From assembly GCF_013141915.1 (NCBI RefSeq), contig NZ_SROX01000005.1, forward strand, positions 291,384-355,383: a stretch of 64,000 bases of DNA. Reading direction: 5' to 3'. The first letter of the stretch is position 1; each line of letters begins with the position of its first letter. Under the pieces are notes generated by a model. That model did not search any database. It was not told where the DNA came from and was given only the letters and a program-made list of their open reading frames with translations. Made by a program: the position numbers and the translations under genes. This stretch comes from Cupriavidus necator (GTDB lineage: Bacteria; Pseudomonadota; Gammaproteobacteria; Burkholderiales; Burkholderiaceae). Below, one piece after another: positions 1-9,000 of this stretch.

Positions 1-2
1 AT

Positions 3-485
3 TCCGGGCGCGGGCGTGCCGGCGTGGAAGAGCACGAGGGGCCGGATGCCGTCAGCGCGCCGGCGTTCCAGGTGTATGGGCTGGAACTCGCGCACAAGCA
101 TCCCCCGGAGATCCAGCAGCACGCCGGGCTCGTGCATCGTCCCATCTTCGTTCCCGCGTATGGTGCGTTCCGCCAGGGCATCGTGCTGACGGTGCCGCTC
201 GCGTTGCGGCTGCTGGCCCCCAACGTGGATGGCGCCACGCTGCACGCCTGCCTTGCCCGCCACTATGCCGGGGCGGCTCATGTACGTGTCGTACCGTTGG
301 ACGAATCGCGTGATTTAAAGCATCTGGATCCGCAACGGCTGAACGGTACCAACGACATGCACCTAAGCGTTTTTCCTAACATGGAACACGGGCACGTCCT
401 GCTATCCGCGGTCTTCGACAATCTGGGCAAAGGCGCATCCGGCGCCGCGGTTCAGAACCTGAACCTGATGCTCGCGCAGCAATAG
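3..485 (+). CDS. argC: N-acetyl-gamma-glutamyl-phosphate reductase, C-terminal part (cut by window edge)
   Basis: This is the C-terminal part of the arginine-biosynthesis enzyme that reduces N-acetylglutamyl phosphate to the semialdehyde. The reading frame is open to the left edge, so the true start lies outside the window. Visible family marks are an H-K-H-x-P-E-I-Q segment (usually HRHTPEIEQ, active-site histidine region), then [12 protein letters not shown], and the conserved end [29 protein letters not shown]. The internal GTG at 24 is not a credible start because family similarity continues upstream of it. It is on the plus strand, convergent with the DUF1697 gene. The identification is strong. 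Whether it is the main argC or a second short-type paralogue cannot be told from this piece. Confidence 0.85.
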   Translation, partial: SGRGRAGVEEHEGPDAVSAPAFQVYGLELAHKHPPEIQQHAGLVHRPIFVPAYGAFRQGIVLTVPLALRLLAPNVDGATLHACLARHYAGAAHVRVVPLDESRDLKHLDPQRLNGTNDMHLSVFPNMEHGHVLLSAVFDNLGKGASGAAVQNLNLMLAQQ

Positions 486-530
486 TGTCCGATTGCGTGA
501 GCTCGAGGTCGGCCGCCGTACGCATCCACC

Positions 531-1049
531 CTAAGCCCTGGCGCACTTGATGACCGTATCGAGCGTGCGAGTGGTGATATTCCTCCCGAACGAGCGTTCC
601 AGCAGGCTCATGAACACCGGGCCTTTCTTCGGGTCAGGCACGTAGGCGCTGAAGACCTCCGTGGCCCTGGCCTTGACGATGCTTGCGCCGTCACGCTCGA
701 TGGGCAGCTTCACGTCTGGCGGCACCGGGCTGCGTAGAAAGGTAACCACCCGCTTAGCCGAGGGCGCAAGGCTGTACTCGGCGAACGGGTCCGCGTCGAT
801 GAGATCCTGGAGATAGCGAACCGGCCGGACGAAGGTGTCGAAGCTGCGGCCCAGTTCCGATTGCATTGCCTTCTCGGCGCGCCGCTCCAGGCTGGCCAGT
901 GACGATGATCGCGCATTGAACACGACGTTTCCGCTGGAGAGCAAGGTTTTCACTTCGGAGAAGCCCGCCGCCTCGAAGCAGCGCTTGAGTTCGGGCATCC
1001 GGGCGTTCATCGGGCTGACGCCGCGCAGAAAGGCAACGTATCGGGACAT
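531..1049 (-). CDS. DUF1697 family protein
   Basis: A 172-residue cytoplasmic protein beginning MSRYVAFLRGVSPMNARMPEL, the usual opening of DUF1697 proteins (family length about 180). The family has no settled biochemical role. The chosen ATG removes a 16-residue extension with no family similarity. No signal peptide or membrane segment is seen. It lies 74 bp downstream of the UPF0178 gene on the same strand, so the two may be co-transcribed. Confidence 0.8.
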   Translation of the reverse strand: MSRYVAFLRGVSPMNARMPELKRCFEAAGFSEVKTLLSSGNVVFNARSSSLASLERRAEKAMQSELGRSFDTFVRPVRYLQDLIDADPFAEYSLAPSAKRVVTFLRSPVPPDVKLPIERDGASIVKARATEVFSAYVPDPKKGPVFMSLLERSFGRNITTRTLDTVIKCARA

Positions 1050-1123
1050 GGCTATCTCGTCATGGCTGGCGGGGCGACCGCAACAGCGTGGGCCCACTAT
1101 TGCGTTCCTGGGGACGGCAAGCT

Positions 1124-1588
1124 TCAGCCGGCCGCGCCTGGCAACGCATGGCGTGCAAGGAACCGATCCAATTGGCCAGCGAACGCCTTGCCATCCTGTG
1201 CGGCGTACGGCGCCGGGCCGCCGGTATCGATGCCGGCACTGCGGAGCTGTTCCATCACCTCACGCATCGTCAGGCGCTCCTGGATATTCTCCGGGCTAAA
1301 CCAGATGCCTCGCGGGTCGAGCACGTAAGCGCCCTTGTCAAGGGCCGCGGCCGCAAGCGGTATGTCCGCCGTAATCACGAGGTCACCGCTGCTGGCAAGT
1401 TCGACGATGCGGTCATCGGCGGCATCGAAACCCGCCGGCACTTGCAGTGCCTTGATAAAGCGGGACGGCGGCGTGCGCAGATACTTGTTCGCTATCAGCG
1501 TGACGCACACTTCGACACGCTGCGCGGCCCGATACAGCATTTCCTTGACGACAACCGGACAGGCGTCTGCGTCAACCAGTACTTGCAT
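1124..1588 (-). CDS. UPF0178 (YaiI/YqxD) family protein
   Basis: A 154-residue protein starting MQVLVDADACPVVVKEML, which matches the YaiI/YqxD family (DUF188, PIN-like fold) in length and motifs. The acidic DADACP segment, the ITADIPLAAAALDKGA segment and the DPRG motif are all present. The acidic residues suggest metal-dependent nuclease chemistry, but the family function is not established. A GGAAA ribosome-binding site precedes the ATG. About 210 bp upstream hold nothing recognised. Confidence 0.85.
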   Translation of the reverse strand: MQVLVDADACPVVVKEMLYRAAQRVEVCVTLIANKYLRTPPSRFIKALQVPAGFDAADDRIVELASSGDLVITADIPLAAAALDKGAYVLDPRGIWFSPENIQERLTMREVMEQLRSAGIDTGGPAPYAAQDGKAFAGQLDRFLARHALPGAAG

Positions 1589-1800
1589 TGCGGTATTTCC
1601 AGTGGGGAGCGAACGCTCATATTACTGCCTGGGAGCGTTTCGATGGGATGGCCGTCATCTCCAGTTACTTCAAGAAAAGCTGAACACCCATCTTTCGTTC
1701 ATAGAAACGGGCGAGATCTCCATCTGGCGCTGTCTGCGTCAACCGGAGCGTTGGTCTGGCGGTTGACTTAGGTGGAAAGTGCTTGCAGACCCGTCAGGCC

Positions 1801-2262
1801 TCATACCCATCTGCGTACCCTCCCTTTGTAAGCCTCGTACTCTGCCCCAAATAGAGACGCCAACACACGTTCTTCCGGAATGATCTGGAACCGAGTGATG
1901 TAAAGCACGTACACGACGACCCATAGGGCAGCGAGTGGATTCGCCAGAAACACTGCCCACGCCAACAGGGTAAGCAAGAGCCCGACATACATGGGGTTGC
2001 GCGTATAGCGGTACACGCCTTGAATGACCAACGAGGAAGCCAAGCTTGCCTTGACCGGGTTCACGGTGGTCCTGGCGCGCCGAAACGCAACCATTCCGGC
2101 GATGCTGATGCCTTGGCCGACGCACACCAAAACGACGGCGCAGAGCACGCGGACCGGATAGGGAATCTGCACAAGGCCCGCGACGGCTGGCGTCAGCCAC
2201 ATAAGAACAGCCAGGACAAGCGCCACGATGGGAGGAGGAACCTTCAGTTCAAGCACGCTCAT
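1801..2262 (-). CDS. Isoprenylcysteine carboxyl methyltransferase-like membrane protein
   Basis: A 153-residue integral membrane protein of the ICMT/phospholipid methyltransferase superfamily. It has about four hydrophobic segments and the diagnostic C-terminal core: a GVYRYTRNPMYVG SAM-site motif at about residues 80-92, followed later by a RFQIIPEERVL motif. Bacterial members methylate lipids or small molecules, and the substrate here is unknown. The start was chosen because GGAGTGAT stands directly before the ATG; an in-frame upstream extension of 16 residues has no membrane or family character. Confidence 0.8.
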   Translation of the reverse strand: MSVLELKVPPPIVALVLAVLMWLTPAVAGLVQIPYPVRVLCAVVLVCVGQGISIAGMVAFRRARTTVNPVKASLASSLVIQGVYRYTRNPMYVGLLLTLLAWAVFLANPLAALWVVVYVLYITRFQIIPEERVLASLFGAEYEAYKGRVRRWV

Positions 2263-2402
2263 ATCACTCCATGATGAGGCCTGGCGCCCGGCATGACCCG
2301 CCACGCACACACCTGATTAGCGGCAAGTCTTGCGGATCGAACCCACGCCGGGATCGCCCTGCTGGCGATAGCCCGCGGCACCGGAGACGGGAATCTACGC
2401 CC

Positions 2403-3296
2403 TCAAACCAGCATCGATTGCTGGGCGAAGATACCCGCCATCGCGCCCTGCGATGATGCCAGGGTGACCGAGGGCAAGAAGGGCGTGGCGAGGTCGCCGG
2501 CGGCATAGATGCCGGGCATGCTGGTTTGGCGGCGCTCGTCGACCTTGAGGGCGATGCCGACGGGCGTCTCCACCGTGGCGAGGCCCAGTGATTCATGCAG
2601 GCTTGCGGACGGCTTGTTGCGCGGATGGGCGAACAGGATGTCGACCGCGATATTGCGGCGGGTATCGAGATTGACGGTGGTGATATGGCCCTTGTGATGG
2701 GCGATCTCGATGATCCGGCCATCGACGACAGGTATGTTGCGGCGCGCCAGATCGGCCTGGATATCGGGCGGAATGTCGTGACCATCGGCGAAGACAGTCA
2801 ACTTGTCGGTCCAATCGTGGAACAGCCTGACAGACTGGTGCGACTGCGGGCCGGCCCAGACCAGGCCCCAATGCTGGCCGGCGACTTCAAAGCCGTCGCA
2901 ATAGGGACAGGGCACGATGGACGTGCCCCAGCTTTCGGCAAAGCCCGGAACATAAGGCATTTGGTCGGCGACGCCATAGCTCAGGATCAGGCGGCGCGCC
3001 CCAAGGCCTTCGCCATCGCCAGTGAGGACGGAGAAATGGTCGATGGCGCCGGAGACGCTGTCGGCCCGGGCACTGACCAGCCTGATCGTAGGATAACGCG
3101 CCAGCTGCTGCCGCGCCTCTGCCAGGATGTCCAGCGGTGGCTTGTGATCGTGCCCGAGCAGGCCATGCGAGTGGCCGGCGAAGCGATTGCGCGGCAGGCC
3201 GGTATCGAGAACGGTGACCTTGCGGCGGGCACGGCCGAGCTGCAGGGCGGCGGCGAGGCCGGCAAAGCTGCCGCCGATGATGATCACGTCATTCAT
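2403..3296 (-). CDS. NAD(P)/FAD-dependent oxidoreductase, thioredoxin reductase-like
   Basis: A 297-residue flavoprotein. The N-terminal FAD-binding motif is GGSFAGLAAALQLGRA (residues 7-22). The centre has CPYCDGFE, in the position of the redox CxxC of thioredoxin reductases. The C-terminal FAD motif GIYAAGDLATPFLPS is near residue 265. Such short TrxR-like proteins often sit beside their own regulator, and this one diverges from a tetR gene with a duplicated operator region between them. Its electron acceptor is unknown; the CxxC supports disulfide or quinone chemistry. Confidence 0.8.
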   Translation of the reverse strand: MNDVIIIGGSFAGLAAALQLGRARRKVTVLDTGLPRNRFAGHSHGLLGHDHKPPLDILAEARQQLARYPTIRLVSARADSVSGAIDHFSVLTGDGEGLGARRLILSYGVADQMPYVPGFAESWGTSIVPCPYCDGFEVAGQHWGLVWAGPQSHQSVRLFHDWTDKLTVFADGHDIPPDIQADLARRNIPVVDGRIIEIAHHKGHITTVNLDTRRNIAVDILFAHPRNKPSASLHESLGLATVETPVGIALKVDERRQTSMPGIYAAGDLATPFLPSVTLASSQGAMAGIFAQQSMLV

Positions 3297-3430
3297 GGTG
3301 ATGGGCTCCGTGTTGTGGATGGAGGGGTGGGCTGGGCCTGGCGCGAAATATCGTCCAGCGTTACGCGCTCGAGACGGGCGGCGGGGCCGGCCCGCGGCTG
3401 CGCCAGGGGGAGGAAGTCATGGGTCGATTG

Positions 3431-3492
3431 ATTATTGGACTACGAGTATAGTAATGCTAGGCGTTAATAATAAACTGTCAAGTACAATTAAT
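3431..3492 (+). promoter_or_regulatory. First copy of the duplicated promoter/operator (degenerate)
   Basis: This stretch resembles the promoter of the tetR gene 245 bp further on. It has TGGACT-N3-AGTATA at 3436-3450, an AT-rich -10-like stretch and an AACTGTCAA...AATC tail. The palindrome is complete in the second copy but decayed here. It is in the same orientation as the tetR promoter but is followed by no full gene. It also lies upstream of the leftward FAD oxidoreductase gene. Confidence 0.5.
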
Positions 3493-3578
3493 CTTCCACA
3501 GTCCGCCATGCTTGATGGCCCACTGCTGCCGCTGCTCGCGACTCGCCCTGCCCACCGTTGGGGGTGATGTTCCTCGTA

Positions 3579-3653
3579 AACCTGCTTAGCGCGGCGGCGA
3601 TCGCCGCGGGTGGTGCCCGCCACCCCTGTCCAGTCGATCGTCTGTTGCGTCAT
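3579..3653 (-). other. Possible 5' remnant of a gene divergent from tetR
   Basis: On the minus strand an ATG at 3653 is preceded by GAGGAG at good spacing and opens with MTQQTIDWTGVAGTTRGDR. The frame stays open for 73 codons but then runs through the first operator copy, so the downstream part cannot be the original gene. I read it as the start of a gene once divergent from tetR and truncated by a duplication or deletion. No family was recognised and the call is tentative. Confidence 0.25.
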
Positions 3654-3675
3654 GGGGCTCCTCGGGTCGCCGTCA

Positions 3676-3741
3676 GTTACTGGACTGCAAGTCCAATAAT
3701 GTGCGTGCGCTATAATGAACTGTCAAATCCACTAAATCTGC
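3676..3741 (+). promoter_or_regulatory. tetR promoter with perfect palindromic operator
   Basis: A perfect inverted repeat TGGACT-GCA-AGTCCA lies at 3681-3695, followed by a TATAAT -10 box at 3711-3716, just upstream of the tetR ATG at 3744. The position fits an autoregulatory TetR operator. The conserved tail AACTGTCAAAT is shared with the first copy at 3431-3492. Confidence 0.6.
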
Positions 3742-3743
3742 CC

Positions 3744-4385
3744 ATGGCCCGCCCCCCAGCTCCCGCTCCCAAGCCCCAACGCGGGCGGCCACGCGATCCC
3801 GAGCGCGTGCGGCGCATCCTGGAAGCGGCGCAAAGGCACTTCAACGAGCATGGCCTGGAGCGTGCCAGCGTGGATGCCATCGCCGCGGACGCCGGTGTGT
3901 CCAAGATGACCGTGTACAGCAACTTCGGCTCCAAGGAGAGGCTGTTCCAGGCGGTCGTGCGCGACAGGACGGCGACGGTGGTGGCTGGCGTCCCGGGCGC
4001 CGGGGCGCTGGACCCGGACCAGCCGGAGAAGGCGCTGCTGGCGATCGGCGCCCGGTTTCTCGCACTGGCGCGCGGAGACGACGCCCTGGGCGCGTTGCGC
4101 TCGGTCTACGGCGTCGCGGGGGCGCAGCCGGAAGTCTGCCGTGCGTTCTACAAGGACGGCCCGGAGCGTGTGAACGGCGAGCTGGCTGCATACCTGCGCC
4201 GTGCCGACGCGGCGGGCACGCTGAAGGTGCGGAACCCGCTTCAGGCGGCGGACCTGTTCTTGTCGATGTTCCTGGGCTCCGGGCACATCCGCGGACTGCT
4301 GAAGCTCGAGATGCCGGATACCCGGGAAAACAGGGCGCTGCTGCGCGAGGCCGTACGGGTCTTCCTGGCGGCCTACGGCGCGTAG
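3744..4385 (+). CDS. TetR/AcrR family transcriptional regulator
   Basis: A 213-residue regulator. The N-terminal helix-turn-helix is typical of TetR: RILEAAQRHFNEHGLERASVDAIAADAGVSKMTVYSNFGSKE, abbreviated here to its ends RILEAA and YSNFGSKE (residues about 26-68). The C-terminal ligand domain resembles the AefR-like class, including a LFLSMFLGSGHIRGLL helix. The MARPPAP start follows the promoter directly; a longer frame would run back through the operator. It probably represses itself and the divergent FAD oxidoreductase gene. The inducer is unknown. Confidence 0.85.
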   Translation: MARPPAPAPKPQRGRPRDPERVRRILEAAQRHFNEHGLERASVDAIAADAGVSKMTVYSNFGSKERLFQAVVRDRTATVVAGVPGAGALDPDQPEKALLAIGARFLALARGDDALGALRSVYGVAGAQPEVCRAFYKDGPERVNGELAAYLRRADAAGTLKVRNPLQAADLFLSMFLGSGHIRGLLKLEMPDTRENRALLREAVRVFLAAYGA

Positions 4386-4824
4386 GCTCCACAATGCGGC
4401 CTGAGGTCGATGGCGGGCGGCCTGCTGGTGCTCGCGGTGCACGCCGGGCTTTCGCCGCAGCGGGCATCACGTCCGTCTGCGTGAAGACGCGGCCGCGCGA
4501 GCTGCGGGCGGCGCCACCTCGCGCGCGTGCTGGCGCCGAATGATCGGGCGGCACCAACGCGCCGCCTCGTTTTGATAGGGCTAGACGTGAAGCTGCCCGG
4601 CTATGGATGACGCCGGGCGTTTCGCCGGCGGCTCTGGATTGGGGTGGGTCGCGGTAGAGCCGAAGTAGACGAATCCCCGCCTTGGCGCGAATGTCCTAAT
4701 GTGACGACGCACCGGTTCTATCTCTCAGCCTGCAATACCTGATGTACTAGTGACACGCCGTAGGGCGGACGACGCTCCGTTCGGAGCGAGCGGAACTGGT
4801 ACCGCAGACATGGTCGAGGGCAGT
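4386..4824. other. Intergenic stretch without a recognised gene
   Basis: About 440 bp between the tetR gene and the serine dehydratase remnant. Short peptides with no continuous frame can be read, and none shows a family motif I trust. Together with the neighbouring remnant, this looks like decayed sequence. No terminator, promoter or repeat stands out. Confidence 0.4.
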
Positions 4825-5433
4825 ATGTCCGTCAGCATATTCGATATCTTCAAGGTTGAAATCGGGCCCCTTGGTTCGCATACCGTGGGCCCCATGATCG
4901 CGTCTTGCCACTTGAATGTGCCGAGGGTCGACGAGCACCCGATTCCTTACCCCTTTCAGAGCGCCGAGGAGCTATTGCGGATGTGCAAGGAGTCAGGTCG
5001 CACCATTGCCGACCTGATGCTCGAGAATGAGAAATGCTGGCGAAGCACCTATGACATTCGCGCCGGGCTACTGGCAATTGCCGCTGCCATGGGCGCTGGC
5101 GGCATAATTCCCGCTGTACTGCAGTACTACCGCAAGTTCGTACCCGGAGCCAATGAGGATGGTGTGGTGGATTTCCTGTTAACCGCTGCGGCCATCGGCA
5201 TTATTTATAGGAAAAACGCGTCGATATTTGGGGGCGAGGCCGGTAGCCAGGGTGAAGTCGGGGCGGCCTGGTCGATGGCTGCAGCGGGTCTTGCCGCGGT
5301 GCTTGGCGGTAGCAACGGGCAAATCGAGAATGCAGTTGAAATCGGCTTGAAGCACAACCTTGGCATAAGCTGCGACCCGGCCGGAGAGCACGGCCGGCGA
5401 CCTTGTCGCTGTGGGGCCCTCAGCGCAGCCTGA
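4825..5433 (+). pseudogene. L-serine dehydratase remnant, internally deleted
   Basis: The product aligns in pieces with the intact enzyme at 12452-13840. It starts [20 protein letters not shown], then jumps over about 110 residues to [14 protein letters not shown], then from [11 protein letters not shown] straight to [17 protein letters not shown] (about 80 residues missing), and ends soon after SCDP. Frame is kept through both deletions. Two cysteine positions of the intact copy are replaced: GCQGEVG is GSQGEVG and ACSM is AWSM. The C-terminal cysteine-containing segment is replaced by an unrelated arginine-rich tail. Loss of iron-sulfur ligands and half the protein makes activity very unlikely. 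The stop overlaps the ribosome-binding region of the flavin reductase. Confidence 0.8.
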
Positions 5434-5444
5434 AAGGAAAAACC

Positions 5445-5966
5445 ATGGAACATATTGATAGTCTGGCTCTGCGCAAGGCGTTGGGTGCTTTCCCCACAGG
5501 GGTGGCTGTGATGACCACTTTGGACGCCACCGGAAGGGCATGTGGGCTCACCGTCAACTCGTTCAGCTCTGTCTCCCTGAATCCGCCATTAATCCTATGG
5601 AGTCAATCGCTTTCATCTAGGAGCCACCCCGTTTTTCGGGACGCGGAGCGGTTCGTGGTAAACATCCTCTCAGAGCATCAAATTCAAATCTCCAAGCAGT
5701 TTTCGACAGCTAGCGACGACAAATTTCGCAATATCGAATTTCGATCCGGTTTGGGCGGCGTTCCCATTATTAGTTCATGCGCGGCAAACCTGGAGTGCGT
5801 GAAGGTTTCCGCCCACCCTGAAGGTGACCATGTGGTTTATATCGGACGAGTTATCCGCCAGGAACGGTCCGAACAGAGGCCGCTCGTCTTCGGGGATGGC
5901 CGCTACCTGGTAGCACGCCCCCATCAGCAGGATGAGCGGGGCGCCGTTCTCGCTTTGGAAAGCTAG
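5445..5966 (+). CDS. Flavin reductase-like FMN-binding protein
   Basis: A 173-residue protein of the HpaC/DIM6-NTAB flavin reductase family. It has FPTGVAVMTT near the start, the GLTVNSFSSVSLNPPLILW segment that binds FMN, and HPVFRDAERFVVNIL. The characteristic GDH near the end is present as EGDHVVYIGRV. Such proteins supply reduced flavin to two-component monooxygenases, but no monooxygenase lies beside it. AAAGGA precedes the ATG. Base composition is slightly lower in GC than its neighbours, like the adjoining remnant, so the two may have arrived together. Confidence 0.8.
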   Translation: MEHIDSLALRKALGAFPTGVAVMTTLDATGRACGLTVNSFSSVSLNPPLILWSQSLSSRSHPVFRDAERFVVNILSEHQIQISKQFSTASDDKFRNIEFRSGLGGVPIISSCAANLECVKVSAHPEGDHVVYIGRVIRQERSEQRPLVFGDGRYLVARPHQQDERGAVLALES

Positions 5967-6001
5967 GGATGGTGGTCCACTCCATGTGGAGTCTGCTTCA
6001 A

Positions 6002-9000
6002 TTATGGCGCCGCTTCCTCGAGTTTGACGAGCAACGCGTGGGCCTCTCGCAAGTCCACTGTGTCGAAGCCTTCGCTGAACCAGCCGTAGGTTTCGCGCAG
6101 CAAGGAACGGGCCTCGGCATGCCGGTCTTGCTGCTGCCACAGGCGGCTCAGCGCTAGTACCGCGCGGAGCTTCGGCGATCGGGCATCTTGCCTGCTGGCA
6201 ATCGCAATCGCCCGCTGGAAGCAGGCTTCAGCTTCGTTGGCGACCTCGTTCGCTTGGCCCGGTCGGCCCGCTTCCAGCAGCGTCAGTTCTCCCTTGAGGC
6301 GGTGCAACTCTGCTTCGTGCATCCGCTCTTCGGTTCGTTCCACGACAGCCAGCGCCTCGGCCACTGCTGCAAGCCCCGCCTCGACTTGTCCGGCTCTGGC
6401 ACAGCTTTCGGCAAGCAGCGCCAGAAAAAGGGTTCGCAGAAGCTCGGCACCGGTTTCGCGGTATGCGCGCAAGCCTTTCTGCATAAGGTCGATCCCGGTT
6501 TCAGCTTGCCCACTAGCAGCCAGGGCACAGCCTGACAGGATCGTTCCGCAAGCCAATCCGTATGGCAAGCCATAATCGGTTGCGAGCGCGACGAGTGCCT
6601 GTGCGAGATCGTGAGCCTGTTGCACTTCGCCACGGAACAGACCGACCTGCGCAGCGGCTATCAGCGCATCGGCCGAGTCGGAGGGATGGGACGGGGCCTG
6701 GGCCAGGGCGAGCGCCTCCTGGCTGCGTGTGCAGGCTTGATCCGGGTAGCCAAGCAGCCACAGGTCCATGGCAATGAGAGCCAGGCCTTGAACGCCGGGC
6801 TCCAGGCCATAGATGAAGGCTTGTGATCGGTGCAGCTCGGGGTCATAGATTGCCAGGGCCTGCTCGAGCCGCGCACGGGCAGGGATCAGTTCGCCAAGAT
6901 AGAGCAGGTTGGCCCCCAACGCCCGACCCGCCTGGAGCTGCAAAGCAGGATCCTGCGCCTGTTCGGCCAGGCCAAGCAGCTGCTCCGCCAACTCGCGAGC
7001 GGTCCGGTGTTCCGCGCGGACCGTATAAAAGGTGCGTAGTCCCATCAGCGCCGTAAAGTGCTGGGTCGTCTCGCCCAGTTCCTGGCACAGCGCCAGCGCA
7101 CGCGTATAGGCTGCCCCGACTTCGGGGGCGGCGAAGCCTTTGTTGCACATCAAGGCCGGGCCGAGGGTGAGCTGGATGCTCAACTCTTGCCGTGCGTGTT
7201 CGAGGTCCTCAGGCCGCGTCCTGGCAAGCAAGGCAAGTGCCGTGGTGAGGTGGGCGACCGCCTCGGCGTCAGCCGAGCGTTGCACGGCCTGGCGGCCGGC
7301 GCGGTGCAGGTACTCCACCGCCTTTGGCGTGTTGCCGCTGCGGCTGAAGTGATAGGCCAGCTCGCTGCAGTGCTCCTCGAGCTGAGCACTGAACAGGGCC
7401 TCGATCGCCTGGGCGGTGCGCTCATGCAACGTACGACGCCGCTCGCTCAGCAGGGAGCCGTAGGTCACCTCCTGGGTCAGCGCATGCTTGAAGCTGTACT
7501 CGATCTCCGGGAACGCTGGCTGCTCGTAGATGAACTCGCCAGCCTGCAGCCGGGCCAGCAGGCTTTTCGTCTTGTCCTCGGGCTGCCCGACGACGCGTGC
7601 AAGCAGGCTCCAGGGAAATGTCTTGCCGATCACGGCCAGGGTCTGCAGCAGCGCTTTCTCGGCCGGCTGCAGGCGGTCGATGCGGGCGGCGAGGACCCCT
7701 TGCACGGTAGCGGGGATGTGCAGCTTGCCCGGGACCTGCTCGAGACGATAATGGCCGCGCTCGCCGCGCAGGACTTGCCCCTCGACCAGGTCCTGCACCA
7801 CTTCTTCGATAAAGAAGGGGTTGCCTTCGGTCTGCTCCAGAATCAGCGGCTCGAGCCGGGCAAGTTCGGTGGCGTCGCCCAGCAGCGCGCGCAGCAGGTC
7901 CCGCGCTTCGGCTTCGCCAAGAGGATCCAGGCGTAGCTGGGTGTAATAGCTCTTGCGGCTCCAGTCGTGCCGGTATTCCGGCCGGAAATTGACCAGCAGC
8001 AGGATGCGTGCGCTGGGCACGCTCTCGCCGAGAAAACCGAGGAAGGCCTCGGTTTCGCTGTCGAGCCACTGCAGGTCTTCGACGATCAGCTCCAGTGGCT
8101 GGGTCAGGCTTTCGCGCACGAGCAGCCGCTTGATTGCCTCGAAGGTGCGCTGCTGGCGGATCTGGGTATCCATCTGCGCCAGTGCCGAGCCAGGCTCGAC
8201 GGCTCCCAGCAGGTGGCAAAGATAAGGCAGGCTGTCTTCCAGCGCACGGTCCAGCGTCAGGAGCTTGCCAGTGAGCTTCTCGCGCCGCCGGCGCTCATCG
8301 TCTTGCACCGTGATCTGGCAGTAGTTTCGCAGCAGTTCGATCAGCGGCAGATAGGGGTAGGCCTTGCCGTGCGAAACCGAAAAGGTTTCGAGCACCAGGC
8401 CATCGCGCGGCGCGAGCAGCTTGAACTCGTGGCAAAGCCGTGACTTGCCGACCCCTGGTTCGCCGACCACGCCGACAATCTGCCCATGTCCGGCCCGTGC
8501 CCGTGCCCGCGCTTCGTGCAGCTGTTCGAGTTCCCGGGTGCGCCCGACAAAGCGCGCCAGGCCGCGGCTGGCCGACACCTGCAACCGGGTGCGCAGCGGG
8601 CCCAGACCGACGACTTCAAAGACCTCGAGCGGCTTGGATAGCCCCTTGATCGGCGTTTCTCCGAGGGCCTTGAACGCGAAATAGCCTTCGGTCAGGTTGC
8701 GCGTGTGTTCACTCGCAACGATAGAGCCGGGCACTGCAATGCTCTCCATGCGCGAAGCAATATGGATCGAATTGCCCACGGGGTCATAGTCGGTGTGCAA
8801 GTCCTTGATGCGGATCGTACGCACCACAACTTCGCCGGAATTGATGCCGACACGGATCTGCAGCGCGATGCCCTGGGCGAGGCGCACGCCGTCGGCGTAA
8901 TGGCGCATGGCTTCCTGCATGCGCAGCGCCGCCAGCATGGCCCGCTGCGGATGGTCTTCGTTCGCGATGGGCGCGCCGAAGAGCGCCAGGATGCCATCGC

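Noticed and set aside
2595..3431. 278-codon open frame opposite the FAD oxidoreductase gene
   Set aside because: The flavoprotein frame has clear FAD motifs; the opposite product has none.
4386..4749. Possible decayed gene after tetR
   Set aside because: Only short, frame-broken peptides can be read; no motif strong enough to name a family.
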